Assembly (NCBI RefSeq): GCF_000711715.1
Contig: NZ_JONN01000001.1
Coordinates: 496,001 to 560,000, forward strand
DNA length: 64,000 nt
From: Sphingomonas astaxanthinifaciens DSM 22298
GTDB taxonomy: Bacteria > Pseudomonadota > Alphaproteobacteria > Sphingomonadales > Sphingomonadaceae
Reading direction: 5' to 3'
Numbering within the stretch: position 1 is the stretch's first letter; each line of letters opens with the position of its first letter. Shown piece after piece: positions 8,493 through 17,709 of this stretch. A model generated the notes under the pieces. That model was not told the origin of the DNA. It searched no databases and worked only from the letters and a program-made list of their open reading frames with translations. A program made the translations under genes and the position numbers.

Positions 8493-9944
8493 TTGTCACG
8501 CCTTCTCGCCTGCTGCGCCGTCGCCGCGCTGGCCCTGTCGAGCCCCGCCGCCGCCGACACGCTGCGCGAGGCGCTCGTCTCGACCTATCGCACCAACCCG
8601 ACCCTGAACGCCCAGCGCGAGGCGCTGAAGTCGACCGACGCCAATGTCGCAATCGCCCGCGCCGGCGCCCGGCCGCAGGTCACCGGCACCGTCGGGGTCA
8701 ACCGCGACCTCACCCGCTCGGGCATCCTCGACACCGGCTCGCCCAAGGGGCCGACCATCTCGGGCGGCGTCGACCTCAGCGTACCCCTGTTCCAGGGCGG
8801 CCGGGTCAAGAATTCGATCGCCGCCGCCAAGACCCGGGTCGAGGCCGGCCGCGCGACCTTGCGCGCGGTCGAAGGCGACGTCTTCACCGACGCCGTCGCC
8901 GCCTACATGGACGTGATCCGCGACCGCGCGATCGTCGAGTTGAACGAGAACCAGATCAAGGTCCTCGGCACCAACCTCGAGGCGACCCGCGACCGCTTCG
9001 AGATCGGCGACGTCACCCGCACCGACGTCGCGCAGAGCGAATCGCGCCTCAGCCTCCAGCGCGCGCAGCTTGCCAACGTCCAAGCCCGGCTTGCGACCAG
9101 CGAGGAAAATTACCGCCGGATCATCGGCCGTTCGCCCGATGCTTTGGCCTCGCCGCCGCCGCTTCCGCCGATGCCGGCCACCGCCGACGAGGCCGTTCGC
9201 ATCGCGGTCGCCAACAATCCCGACGTGATCGCCATCGTCCGCCAGGCCGAGGCCGCGGGGATCGACGTGCGTACCGCCCGCGCCGACCGCCTGCCGACCC
9301 TCTCGGGGGTGCTCAGCGGCGATTACGTCAATCGCATCGGCGGCGAGTCGAACGGCTTCCCGCGCTCGGGCACCGCGACCAGCATCGGCCTCAATACCCG
9401 GATCCCGCTCTATCAAGGCGGTGCCCCGGCGGCCCGAATCCGCCAGGCCCAGGCGATCGAGGGCCAGTTCCTCGAGCAGGTGATCGGGACCGAGCGACTG
9501 GTCGTCGCCAACACCCGCTCGGCCTTCGCCACCTACGAGGCCGCCAAGCGCGCGATCCAGTCGAACGACGTCGCGGTGTCGGCCGCCAGCCTCGCGCTCG
9601 AGGGCGCGCGGGCCGAGCGCAGCGTCGGCACCCGCACCGTCATCGAGGTGCTGAACGCCGAGCAGGAACTGCTGAACGCGCAGGTCCAGCTCGTGACCGC
9701 GCGCCGCGACGCCTATGTCGCGGGATTCCAGCTCCTCAACGCCATGGGCCAGGCCGAGGCCGACGACCTCGGGCTCGACGGCGGTCCGCTCTACGATCCG
9801 ACCGGCAATTACCGGCGCGTCGCGGGCAACATCAACGACTGGTCGAACGATCCCCGGCACGTGCCGCAGTCGACCCGCACCGTCACGCCGGCCGAAACCC
9901 CGGTCGCGGGACCGCCGGCAGGGGTGGCAACCCCGCAGCGTTGA
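8493..9944 (+). CDS. TolC family outer-membrane efflux channel protein
   Basis: A 483-residue protein. The TTG at 8493 is chosen because it is followed immediately by a signal peptide (MSRLLACCAVAALALSSPAAA) and then the mature start DTLREALVSTYRTNPTLNAQR, typical of TolC-type channels. Two related halves of coiled-coil segments alternate with strands; GGRVKNSI and GGAPAARIRQAQ mark the equivalent points of the two repeats. TolC trimers form the outer-membrane and periplasmic duct of type I secretion and RND/MFS efflux systems. No inner-membrane partner is encoded here, so it probably serves several pumps. The C-terminus after about residue 430 is a Pro/Thr-rich tail. It is linked to the upstream methyltransferase and to the downstream DUF2497 gene, 15 bases away. 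Confidence 0.93.
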   Translation: MSRLLACCAVAALALSSPAAADTLREALVSTYRTNPTLNAQREALKSTDANVAIARAGARPQVTGTVGVNRDLTRSGILDTGSPKGPTISGGVDLSVPLFQGGRVKNSIAAAKTRVEAGRATLRAVEGDVFTDAVAAYMDVIRDRAIVELNENQIKVLGTNLEATRDRFEIGDVTRTDVAQSESRLSLQRAQLANVQARLATSEENYRRIIGRSPDALASPPPLPPMPATADEAVRIAVANNPDVIAIVRQAEAAGIDVRTARADRLPTLSGVLSGDYVNRIGGESNGFPRSGTATSIGLNTRIPLYQGGAPAARIRQAQAIEGQFLEQVIGTERLVVANTRSAFATYEAAKRAIQSNDVAVSAASLALEGARAERSVGTRTVIEVLNAEQELLNAQVQLVTARRDAYVAGFQLLNAMGQAEADDLGLDGGPLYDPTGNYRRVAGNINDWSNDPRHVPQSTRTVTPAETPVAGPPAGVATPQR

Positions 9945-9959
9945 CGCTAGCAAGGCGTC

Positions 9960-10403
9960 ATGCCGGGCCGCGAACCTTCGATGGAAGACATTCTCGCGTC
10001 GATCAAGAAAGTGATCGCCGAGGAAAAGGAGCTGCGTTCGGGCGGGCAGGTCACCACCCCCGCCGCCGCGCCCGAGGCCGAGTTCACCGCCGCCGCGGCT
10101 GAGGAGCCCGACGAGATCCTCGAGCTCGACGAGCCGGTGGTCGAGGAGATGAACCTGCCGCCCGTCGACCTCGGCCCGCCGCTGGTCAGCGAGGATGCCG
10201 CCGAGGCCAGCCGCGCCCGCCTCGTCGCGCTCCAGGAAGTCGCCGCCGCCGCGCCCCCGCCGCCCGCGGTCAACCCGCTCGAACAGGTCGTCCGCGACAT
10301 GCTCCGCCCGGTCCTCAAGGAGTGGCTCGACCAGCATCTCCCCGCGATCGTCGACGAGCATGTGAAGCGTGAAGTCGCCCGGATCACGGGGCAGCCGCTC
10401 TAG
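9960..10403 (+). CDS. DUF2497 / PopZ-like polar organising protein
   Basis: A 147-residue acidic, proline-rich protein. The N-terminal segment EPSMEDILASIKKVIAEE is the conserved interaction helix of the PopZ/DUF2497 family, the middle is a disordered Glu/Ala/Pro-rich spacer, and the C-terminal NPLEQVVRDMLRPVLKEWLD plus the following helix form the oligomerisation module. In Caulobacter PopZ builds polar hubs that anchor chromosome and signalling proteins; sphingomonad homologues are less studied. Its position between tolC and valS is common in this order. Start at the ATG following the tolC-like stop by 15 bases. The nearby inverted repeat at 10409-10492 may terminate the three-gene run. Confidence 0.88.
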   Translation: MPGREPSMEDILASIKKVIAEEKELRSGGQVTTPAAAPEAEFTAAAAEEPDEILELDEPVVEEMNLPPVDLGPPLVSEDAAEASRARLVALQEVAAAAPPPPAVNPLEQVVRDMLRPVLKEWLDQHLPAIVDEHVKREVARITGQPL

Positions 10404-10408
10404 TTCAC

Positions 10409-10492
10409 CGCCCTTCGACTGTGCGCCTTCGGCGCTCCGCTCAGGACTAACGACTTCTCACGGCCGTTCGCCCTGAGCGAAGTCGAAGGGCG
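10409..10492. repeat. REP-like interrupted inverted repeat
   Basis: Arms cgcccttcgact (10409-10420) and agtcgaagggcg (10481-10492) are exact inverse complements, and an inner pair cgctcagg (10438-10445) / cctgagcg (10472-10479) also matches. The motif class, resembling ccttcgac...gctcagg, recurs in many sphingomonad intergenic regions, so it is likely a mobile palindromic repeat that may also attenuate transcription after the DUF2497 gene. No T tract is present. Confidence 0.75.
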
Positions 10493-10544
10493 CTGCTGCA
10501 ACCGGCACTTGCGGTTCATCGCCGCGCTGCTACCCCCTGCCGCC

Positions 10545-12596
10545 ATGACCAAGCGTATGCTGCTGCTGGCGGCCGTTGCCGCCGTTCTCGCCCCGACCGT
10601 CGCTAGCGCCCGGCCGATGACCGCCACCGACATGCACATGATGCGCCGATTGGGTGCGCCGGAAGTGTCCCCCGACGGCCGCTATGCCGTCTTCAGCCTG
10701 TCGACCACCGACCTCGCCAAGAACAAGCGCAACAACGTCCTCCACCTGCTCGACCTGTCGAAGCCGGGCAGTGCGCCCCAGCCGATCGCCGGCGCCGAGG
10801 GCGGCCATGACGCGGTCTTCGGTCCCGATGGCGCGCTCTATTTCCTCAAGGCCGTGGGCGACCGCGACCAGCTCCACCGCATGCCGCTCGGCGGCCAGGC
10901 CGCGGTGATGAGCGACTTCGGCGCCGACGTCGGCGGCTTCAAGCTCTCGCCCAAGGGGGACGCGGTGCTCGTCTGGGCCGACCAGCGCGACTGCCCCGAC
11001 CTCGCCTGCGCCGCGACCACCTTCGCCGCCAAGGAGCCGGGCTCGGGCCGCACCTACGACCAGCTCTTCGTCCGCCACTGGGACACCTGGGCCGAGCCCG
11101 GCACCAAGAGCCGCATCTACACCTTCCCGATTGCCGGCGGCCGCCTGCAGGGCTTCGGCACCCGGGTGACCGGCAGCCTCGTCGGCGACACCCCCTCCAA
11201 GCCCTTCGGCGGCGGCGAGGAGATCGACTGGTCGAAGGATGGCAAGACCGTCTTCTTCGCGCTGCGCGAGGCCGGCCGGATCGAGCCGACCTCGACCAAC
11301 CTCGACATCTTCGCGGCGCCAGCCGACGGTTCGGCCGAACCGACCAACCTCACCGCCGACAATGACGCGACCGACAACCTGCCGACCGTCTCGCCCGACG
11401 GCCGGACGCTCGCCTATTTCGCCATGGCGCGCCCCGGCTACGAGGCCGACCGCCAGGTGCTGATGCTGCGCGACCTCGCCTCGGGCCGGGTCCGCGCGCT
11501 GACCCAGGGCTGGGACCGCTCGGTCGGCTCGATCGCCTGGGCCCCCGACGGCAAGTCGATCCTCGTCACCGCGGACGACACGCTCGAGACCCCGATCTTC
11601 CGGGTCGACGTCGCCAGCGGCAAGGTCGCCCGGCTGACCGGCGAGGGCCACACCGGCAATGTCCATGCGCTGCCCAATGGCGCGCTGCTCTACACCTCGA
11701 ACAGCATCCAGGCCCCCGACGACCTGTTCCTGCTCCGGGGCAAGGGCAAGCCGGTCCAGCTCACCGCCGTCAACAAGGCGCTGCTGGCCGAGCTCGACCC
11801 CGTCACCGTCGACCGCTTCAGCTTCACCGGCGCCAATGGCGACAAGGTCTGGGGCATCAAGGTCAAGCCGGTGGTGTCGAAGACGCTGCCGATCGCCTTC
11901 GTCGTCCACGGCGGCCCGCAGGGCAGCTTCGGCAACGGCTGGTCCTATCGCTGGAACCCGCGCGCCTTCGCCAACCTCGGCAGCGGCTATGCAGTGGTCA
12001 GCGTCGATTTCCACGGTTCCACCGGTTACGGCCAGGCCTTCACCGACTCGATCCGCAACAACTGGGGCGGCTGGCCGCTCGAGGACCTCCAGAAGGGCCT
12101 CGCCTTCGCCACCGCGCAGGACCCCCAGCTCCAGGCCGATAATGCCTGCGCGCTTGGCGCCAGCTACGGCGGCTACATGATGAACTGGATCGAAGGGCAG
12201 TGGCCCGACCGCTTCAAGTGCATCGTCCAGCATGACGGCGTGTTCGACGCCCGCGCCATGGCTTATGAGACCGAGGAGCTGTGGTTCGACGAGTGGGAGC
12301 ATGGCGGCAAGGCCTATTATGAGGACCCCGCCGCGTTCGAGCGCTGGAACCCCGTCAACCACGTCGCCAAGTGGAAGACTCCGCAGCTCGTGATCACCGG
12401 CGAGAAGGATTATCGCATCCCCTACACCCAGGGGATCGCCGCCTTCACCGCCCTCCAGCGCCGCAACATCCCGTCGCGGCTGGTGGTCTTCCCGGACGAG
12501 AACCACTGGGTGCTGAAGCCCCAGAACTCGATCCAGTGGTACCGCGAGGTCGGCAACTGGCTGAACAAGTGGACGGGCTCGACCCCGGCGCAATAA
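10545..12596 (+). CDS. S9 family serine peptidase (dipeptidyl/acylaminoacyl peptidase-like), exported
   Basis: A 683-residue protein. The ATG at 10545 (MTKRMLLLAAVAAVLAPTVASA) gives a proper signal peptide; a TTG 36 bases upstream is less likely. The N-terminal two-thirds form a beta-propeller with repeated VSPDGR-type blades, and the C-terminal alpha/beta-hydrolase domain carries GASYGGYM (Ser540), GEKDYRIP (Asp622) and DENHWV (His654), a complete catalytic triad. S9 peptidases of this group cleave short peptides, often dipeptides, in the periplasm or outside the cell. It is monocistronic, bounded by palindromic repeats on both sides (10409-10492 and 12602-12672). Confidence 0.94.
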   Translation: MTKRMLLLAAVAAVLAPTVASARPMTATDMHMMRRLGAPEVSPDGRYAVFSLSTTDLAKNKRNNVLHLLDLSKPGSAPQPIAGAEGGHDAVFGPDGALYFLKAVGDRDQLHRMPLGGQAAVMSDFGADVGGFKLSPKGDAVLVWADQRDCPDLACAATTFAAKEPGSGRTYDQLFVRHWDTWAEPGTKSRIYTFPIAGGRLQGFGTRVTGSLVGDTPSKPFGGGEEIDWSKDGKTVFFALREAGRIEPTSTNLDIFAAPADGSAEPTNLTADNDATDNLPTVSPDGRTLAYFAMARPGYEADRQVLMLRDLASGRVRALTQGWDRSVGSIAWAPDGKSILVTADDTLETPIFRVDVASGKVARLTGEGHTGNVHALPNGALLYTSNSIQAPDDLFLLRGKGKPVQLTAVNKALLAELDPVTVDRFSFTGANGDKVWGIKVKPVVSKTLPIAFVVHGGPQGSFGNGWSYRWNPRAFANLGSGYAVVSVDFHGSTGYGQAFTDSIRNNWGGWPLEDLQKGLAFATAQDPQLQADNACALGASYGGYMMNWIEGQWPDRFKCIVQHDGVFDARAMAYETEELWFDEWEHGGKAYYEDPAAFERWNPVNHVAKWKTPQLVITGEKDYRIPYTQGIAAFTALQRRNIPSRLVVFPDENHWVLKPQNSIQWYREVGNWLNKWTGSTPAQ

Positions 12597-12601
12597 AGCC
12601 T

Positions 12602-12672
12602 CGTCATTGCGAGCGAAGCGAAGCAATCCACGTCCTGACGCTGGATTGCTTCGCCTGCGGCTCGCAATGACG
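12602..12672. repeat. Intergenic palindromic repeat (cgtcattgcgagcgaagc type)
   Basis: Arms cgtcattgcgagcgaagcga... (12602-12630) and ...gctcgcaatgacg (12642-12672) are near-perfect inverse complements around an 11-base loop. The outer cgtcattgcgagc/gctcgcaatgacg is a motif dispersed in many bacterial genomes as short mobile palindromes. It fills almost the entire gap between the S9 peptidase stop and valS and is probably transcribed as a long hairpin. Confidence 0.85.
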
Positions 12673-12697
12673 AAAAAGGCCCGCTAACGGGCACTTC

Positions 12698-15322
12698 ATG
12701 ACCGAACTGCCGAAGACCTTCGAGCCGGGTCCGATCGAGGCCCGCTGGTACGACCATTGGGAAAGGACCGGCCAGTTCCGGCCCGAGCGGCCCGACGCCG
12801 AGCCCTTCACCATCGTCATGCCGCCGCCCAACGTCACCGGCAGCCTCCACATCGGCCACGCGCTCGACAATACGCTGCAGGACATTCTCGTCCGCCACGC
12901 CCGCATGCAGGGCAAGGACAGCCTGTGGGTGGTCGGCACCGACCATGCCGGCATCGCCACCCAGATGGTGGTCGAGCGCCAGCTGAACGAGCGCCAGCAG
13001 AAGCGCACCGACTTTTCCCGCGACGACTTCGTCGCCAAGGTCTGGGAATGGAAGGAGGAGAGCGGCGGCCAGATCACCCGCCAGCTCCGCCGCCTCGGCG
13101 CCTCGTGCGACTGGTCGAACGAGCGCTTCACCATGGACCCGGGCTTCTCGCAGGCCGTGCTCAAGGTGTTCGTCGAGCTTCACAAGCGCGGCCGCATCTA
13201 CCGCGACAAGCGCCTCGTGAACTGGGACCCGAGGTTCGGCACCGCCATCTCCGACCTCGAGGTCGAGACCAAGGAGGTTCCGGGCAAATTCTGGACCCTG
13301 CGCTACCCGCTCGCCGACGGCTCGGGGCATATCGAGGTCGCGACCACCCGGCCCGAGACGATGCTCGCGGACATGGCGGTCGCGGTGCACCCGGAGGACT
13401 CGCGCTACACCGCGCTCGTCGGCAAGCAGATCCGCCTGCCGATCACCGGCCGCCTGATCCCCATCGTCGCCGACGAACATGCCGATCCCGAGCTCGGGAG
13501 CGGCGCGGTCAAGGTGACGCCGGGCCATGATTTCAACGACTTCGAAGTCGGCAAGCGCGCGGGCTTGAAGGCCGGCGAGATGCTCAACATGCTCGATGCC
13601 GCCGCCAATGTCTGCCAGACGCAGGACGGCCTCGTGCCGGAAGAACTGCTCGGCCGCGAGCGCTTCGACGCGCGCCGCCGCGTGGTCGAGTTGCTCGACG
13701 CCGAGGGCGCTTTGGTCAAGGTCGAGGACCGCACCATCGCCACCCCGTTCGGCGACCGCTCGGGCGTGGTGATCGAGCCGTGGCTGACCGACCAATGGTA
13801 TGTCGACGTCAAGCCGCTCGCCGACCGCGCCATGGCCGCGACCCGCTCGGGCGAGATCAAGATCGTCCCCGAAAGCTGGTCCAAGACCTGGTACAACTGG
13901 CTCGAGAACATCCAGTCCTGGTGCGTCTCGCGCCAGCTCTGGTGGGGCCATCGCATCCCGGCCTGGTATGACGCCGACGGCAACGCCTTCGTCGCCATGA
14001 CCGCCGAGGAAGCGCAGGCCCAGGCCGGCGACGACCGCGCGCTCACGCAGGATCCCGACGTCCTCGACACCTGGTTCAGCTCGGCGCTGTGGCCCTTCGC
14101 CACGCTCGGCTGGCCCGAGCAGACCCACGACCTCGCCCGCCACTATCCCAACGACGTCCTCATCTCGGGCTTCGACATCCTGTTCTTCTGGGATGCCCGG
14201 ATGGCGATGCAGGGGCTGGAGTTCATGGACGAGGTGCCGTGGAAGACGCTCTACCTTCACGGCCTCGTCCGCGACGCCGCCGGCCAGAAGATGAGCAAGT
14301 CCAAGGGCAATACCGTCGATCCCCTGGGCCTCATCGACAAATATGGCGCCGACGCCTTGCGCTTCACCATGGCGGCGATGGAAAGCCAGGGCCGCGACAT
14401 CAAATTGGATGAGAAGCGCGTCGAGGGTTATCGCAACTTCGCGACCAAGCTGTGGAACGCTGCCCGCTTCCTGCAGATGAACGGGGTGGGGGCCTCGGCC
14501 TCGATCGAGGCGCCGTCCGCGACGTTTCCGGTCAATCGCTGGATCATCGGCGAGGTGGTGGAAACGCTGGCGAAGCTCGACCGCGCCTTCGCCGAACTGC
14601 GCTTCGACGGCATGGCCGACGCCATCTACCACTTCACCTGGGGCAGTTTCTGCGACTGGTACGTCGAGCTCATCAAGGGCAGCTTCGACGAGGAAACCCG
14701 CGCGGTCGCCGCCTGGGTGTTCGACCAGATCCTCGTCATGCTCCACCCCTTCATGCCGTTCGTTACCGAAGAGCTGTGGCATGGCATGGGTGAGCGCCCT
14801 TACGACCTCATCGTCGCCAAATGGCCTGAGCCGAACGCCCAAGTCGATCCCGCCGCCAAGGCCGAGATCGACGGCCTCGTCGACGTCGTCGCCGGGGTCC
14901 GCGCGCTCCGCGCAGAACTCAACGTGCCGTGGACCGCGAGCCTCGTGCCCCACGTGATCGGCGGCTCGGCCGAGGCGCTCGACCGGTTGGCCAAGGGCGA
15001 GGCGATCCTCGCCCGGATGGTCAAGGTCGCCCCGCCGGTCGCCGCCGACGCGCCGCCCCCGGGCTCGGCCCAGATCCTTGCCGCGGGCGCGACCATCGCC
15101 TTCCCGCTGGGCGACGCGATCGACCTCGACGCCGAGAAGGCGCGCCTCGCCAAGGCCATCGAGGCGGCGGCGAAGGAACGCGACAGCCTCGCCGCGCGTC
15201 TCGCCAATCCCGCCTTCGCCGAGCGGGCCAAGCCCGAAGCCGTCGCCAAGGCGCGGGCCGACCATGAGACCAGGTCGGCCGAGGCAGAGCGACTTTCGGC
15301 CGCCTTGGCGCGTTTGGGGTGA
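12698..15322 (+). CDS. valS: Valyl-tRNA synthetase
   Basis: An 874-residue class I aminoacyl-tRNA synthetase that charges tRNA-Val. The HIGH signature (51-54) follows PPPNVTGSL, and KMSKSKGN starts at residue 531; the CP1 editing insertion lies between them with VATTRPETM. The WYDHW and WKEE segments and the C-terminal coiled coil (from about residue 805, [22 protein letters not shown]) are typical of ValRS and separate it from IleRS and LeuRS. Length is at the lower end of the family. It precedes a MATE transporter gene by 17 bases. A palindromic repeat occupies the leader, so the promoter may lie upstream of or within it. Confidence 0.97.
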   Translation: MTELPKTFEPGPIEARWYDHWERTGQFRPERPDAEPFTIVMPPPNVTGSLHIGHALDNTLQDILVRHARMQGKDSLWVVGTDHAGIATQMVVERQLNERQQKRTDFSRDDFVAKVWEWKEESGGQITRQLRRLGASCDWSNERFTMDPGFSQAVLKVFVELHKRGRIYRDKRLVNWDPRFGTAISDLEVETKEVPGKFWTLRYPLADGSGHIEVATTRPETMLADMAVAVHPEDSRYTALVGKQIRLPITGRLIPIVADEHADPELGSGAVKVTPGHDFNDFEVGKRAGLKAGEMLNMLDAAANVCQTQDGLVPEELLGRERFDARRRVVELLDAEGALVKVEDRTIATPFGDRSGVVIEPWLTDQWYVDVKPLADRAMAATRSGEIKIVPESWSKTWYNWLENIQSWCVSRQLWWGHRIPAWYDADGNAFVAMTAEEAQAQAGDDRALTQDPDVLDTWFSSALWPFATLGWPEQTHDLARHYPNDVLISGFDILFFWDARMAMQGLEFMDEVPWKTLYLHGLVRDAAGQKMSKSKGNTVDPLGLIDKYGADALRFTMAAMESQGRDIKLDEKRVEGYRNFATKLWNAARFLQMNGVGASASIEAPSATFPVNRWIIGEVVETLAKLDRAFAELRFDGMADAIYHFTWGSFCDWYVELIKGSFDEETRAVAAWVFDQILVMLHPFMPFVTEELWHGMGERPYDLIVAKWPEPNAQVDPAAKAEIDGLVDVVAGVRALRAELNVPWTASLVPHVIGGSAEALDRLAKGEAILARMVKVAPPVAADAPPPGSAQILAAGATIAFPLGDAIDLDAEKARLAKAIEAAAKERDSLAARLANPAFAERAKPEAVAKARADHETRSAEAERLSAALARLG

Positions 15323-15339
15323 CCGTCCAAGGAGAGTGA

Positions 15340-16764
15340 ATGGCCGAAGCCGACGCCCCGCGCCCCAGCGCCCAGAGTCCGAACCGCCGTGACCTGACGC
15401 AGGGACCGATCGCGCGTACCCTGCTCGCCTTCGCGCTGCCGACGCTCGGCTCGTCGATCATCCAGTCGCTCAACGGCTCGATCAACGCCGCCTGGGTCGG
15501 TCGACTGATCGGCGAGGACGCGCTTGCCGCCACCGCCAATGCGAACATGACCGTGTTCGTGCTGACCGCCTTCACCTTCGGCTTCTCGATGGCGAGCTCG
15601 ATCCTCATCGGCCAGGCCTTCGGTCGCCGCGACATCGACTCCGCGCGCCGCGCCTATGGCAATGCCGTGGGCTTCTTCGCCCTGCTCGGCACCCTGGTCG
15701 CGATCGGCGGCTGGTTCCTTTCCCCCCACATCCTCGGCCTCCTCGGCACCCCGGCCGAAGCCGTCCCGCTCGCCGACGCCTATCTCCGCGTCATCTTCCT
15801 CGGCATGCCGCCGACCATCCTCCTCGTCATGTCGATGATGGCGCTGCGCGGCTCGGGCGACAGCCTGACGCCCTTGTGGTTCATGATCCTCGCGGTGATC
15901 CTCGACAGCGGCCTCAATCCGCTGTTCATCGCGGGCATCGGACCCTTCCCCAAGATGGGCATCGCCGGCTCGGCCACCGCCACCGTCATCGCCAACTGGG
16001 TCGCGCTCGCCGGATTGGTCATCTATATCTACGCGCGTGACCTTGTCCTGCGGCTGCGCGGGGCCGAGCTCGCCTATCTCAACCCGTTCGGACCGACCCT
16101 GAAGTCGATCGTCTTCAAGGGCTTCCCCATGGGCCTGCAGATGATCGTCATCTCGCTCTCGAGCCTGCTGCTCGTCGGCCTCGTCAACCGGCAGGGGGTC
16201 CACACCACCGCCGCTTATGGCGTCACCATGCAGCTGTGGACCTATATCCAGATGCCCGCGATGGCGTTCGGCGCGGCGGTCAGCGCGATGACGGCGCAGA
16301 ACATCGGCGCCGGCCGCTGGGACCGGGTAACCCAGATCACCCGCACCGCGGTCGTCCAGACCCTCATCATCACCGCCAGCCTGATCGCGCTCTTCCTCCT
16401 GTTCGAAAAGCCCGCGCTTGGCCTGTTCCTGGGGATGGACAGCCCGGCGCTGCCGATCGCCATGCACATCCAGTGGATCGCGACCTGGAGCTTCCTCCTG
16501 TTTGGGATCACGCTCGTCCTGTTCGGCACCGTGCGGGCCAATGGCGCGGTGGTGGGGCCCTTGGTGATCCTCGCCATCGGCCTGCTGCCGGTCCGGCTCG
16601 GGGTGGCGTGGCTGGGCGAGCCGCTGATCGGCCCCGACGCCCTTTGGTGGAGCTTCCCCGCCTCGACCCTCGTCAACCTGGTGCTGGCGATCCTCTATTA
16701 TCGCTCGGGCCACTGGCGGCAGGCGAAGATGGGAGCGGGGCGGACTCAGCCCGCGGCGGTCTGA
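15340..16764 (+). CDS. MATE family multidrug/toxin efflux transporter
   Basis: A 474-residue integral inner-membrane protein with about twelve hydrophobic segments arranged as two homologous bundles, as in the MATE (MatE) family, which exports cationic drugs and metabolites against H+ or Na+. Typical features are the N-terminal TLLAFALPTLGSSIIQSLNGSI helix, the MALRGSGDS loop after the fifth or sixth helix and the QNIGAGRWDRV loop of the second half. The ATG is preceded by aaggagag at a good distance. It lies 17 bases after valS and may be cotranscribed with it. Its last 19 bases overlap the convergent lipid-kinase gene. Confidence 0.92.
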   Translation: MAEADAPRPSAQSPNRRDLTQGPIARTLLAFALPTLGSSIIQSLNGSINAAWVGRLIGEDALAATANANMTVFVLTAFTFGFSMASSILIGQAFGRRDIDSARRAYGNAVGFFALLGTLVAIGGWFLSPHILGLLGTPAEAVPLADAYLRVIFLGMPPTILLVMSMMALRGSGDSLTPLWFMILAVILDSGLNPLFIAGIGPFPKMGIAGSATATVIANWVALAGLVIYIYARDLVLRLRGAELAYLNPFGPTLKSIVFKGFPMGLQMIVISLSSLLLVGLVNRQGVHTTAAYGVTMQLWTYIQMPAMAFGAAVSAMTAQNIGAGRWDRVTQITRTAVVQTLIITASLIALFLLFEKPALGLFLGMDSPALPIAMHIQWIATWSFLLFGITLVLFGTVRANGAVVGPLVILAIGLLPVRLGVAWLGEPLIGPDALWWSFPASTLVNLVLAILYYRSGHWRQAKMGAGRTQPAAV

Positions 16765-17657
16765 TCCTCGCGCGGCGCGGCGACCCACACCGCCGCCCGC
16801 GCCACCGTGACCGTCACCGGGGTTTCGGCCGACAATTCGCCGTCGATCGAGATCTTCTGCTTGGGCCGGGTCTCGATTCGCAGCTTGCGGCCGCGATATT
16901 CGGTCACCGTCTGCTTGCGCGCCCGCAGCTTGAACAGCGAGGTGAACCAGCTCCACGACAGGTTGACGAGGCTCTTGCCCGTCACCGCCTGGACCACGAT
17001 GTCGCCCGACTGGAGGTCGGCGCCCTCGATCAGCTCGATCCCGCCATGGAAGCGGCCATTCGCGATCCGGACCTCGGTCGCCCATGCCTTGTGAAGCGTC
17101 GTCCCGTCATGGACGTGGAGGCGAAAGGGGCGGAACTGGAAGGCGACGCGGATCGCCCAGATCATGTAGCCGAGCATCCCCAGCACGCGCTTCAGGCGGT
17201 GCGGCACGGTCTCCGCGATCAGCGGCGACAACCCCATGGCGGCGGCATTGACGAAATAATCGCCGTCGATCGCGCCGAGGTCGATCCGGAGCTTGCGCCC
17301 GGTGACGATCGTATCGATCGCCGCATCGAGGTCGGGCCCGAAGCCCAGGGTCCGCGAAAAGCTGTTGGCGGTGCCCAGCGGCAGGATCGCGAACACCGTC
17401 TCGGTCCCGAGAAAGTCGTCCACCGTCGAGGACAGGCTGCCGTCGCCGCCGCCGACGATGATCATCGGCGGCTTGGCCTTGAGGGCCGCGCGGACCGTGT
17501 CCTGCATCCGGGTGGGATCGTCGATCGCCTGCGCGGCGAGCAGCTCGACCCCGCGCTCGGTCAGCTGCCGCCGCGCCTGTTCGAAGGCATCGGCGCCATT
17601 CCGGCTCTTGGCATTGACGATGAGGACGGCCTGTTTCGGAAGCGTATCGTTGGTCAT
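16746..17657 (-). CDS. Diacylglycerol/sphingolipid kinase family protein (YegS-like)
   Basis: A 303-residue protein of the DAGK catalytic family. VLIVNAKSRNG starts the domain, MIIVGGGDGSLSSTV is the GGDG nucleotide-binding signature, and ILPLGTANSFSRTL with the later IDGE segment completes the conserved set. Such enzymes phosphorylate lipid alcohols, possibly sphingolipid or diacylglycerol species in this glycosphingolipid-producing order. The start is set at MTNDTLPK; an in-frame extension further upstream would run into hemB. It is divergent from hemB with a 52-base gap and convergent with the MATE gene. Confidence 0.9.
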   Translation of the reverse strand: MTNDTLPKQAVLIVNAKSRNGADAFEQARRQLTERGVELLAAQAIDDPTRMQDTVRAALKAKPPMIIVGGGDGSLSSTVDDFLGTETVFAILPLGTANSFSRTLGFGPDLDAAIDTIVTGRKLRIDLGAIDGDYFVNAAAMGLSPLIAETVPHRLKRVLGMLGYMIWAIRVAFQFRPFRLHVHDGTTLHKAWATEVRIANGRFHGGIELIEGADLQSGDIVVQAVTGKSLVNLSWSWFTSLFKLRARKQTVTEYRGRKLRIETRPKQKISIDGELSAETPVTVTVARAAVWVAAPREDQTAAG

Positions 17658-17709
17658 CAGGGGCCTCAATGCTTGGACTTGGCGTTCAGTGCCGCCATAG
17701 ATTGCGGCC

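Noticed and set aside
12422..15265. A 947-codon open frame on the minus strand opposite valS (and similar long antisense frames opposite most genes)
   Set aside because: In such GC-rich DNA, antisense frames stay open by codon bias. The translation is low-complexity Gly/Arg/Asp/Val with no motifs, while valS has all its signatures.
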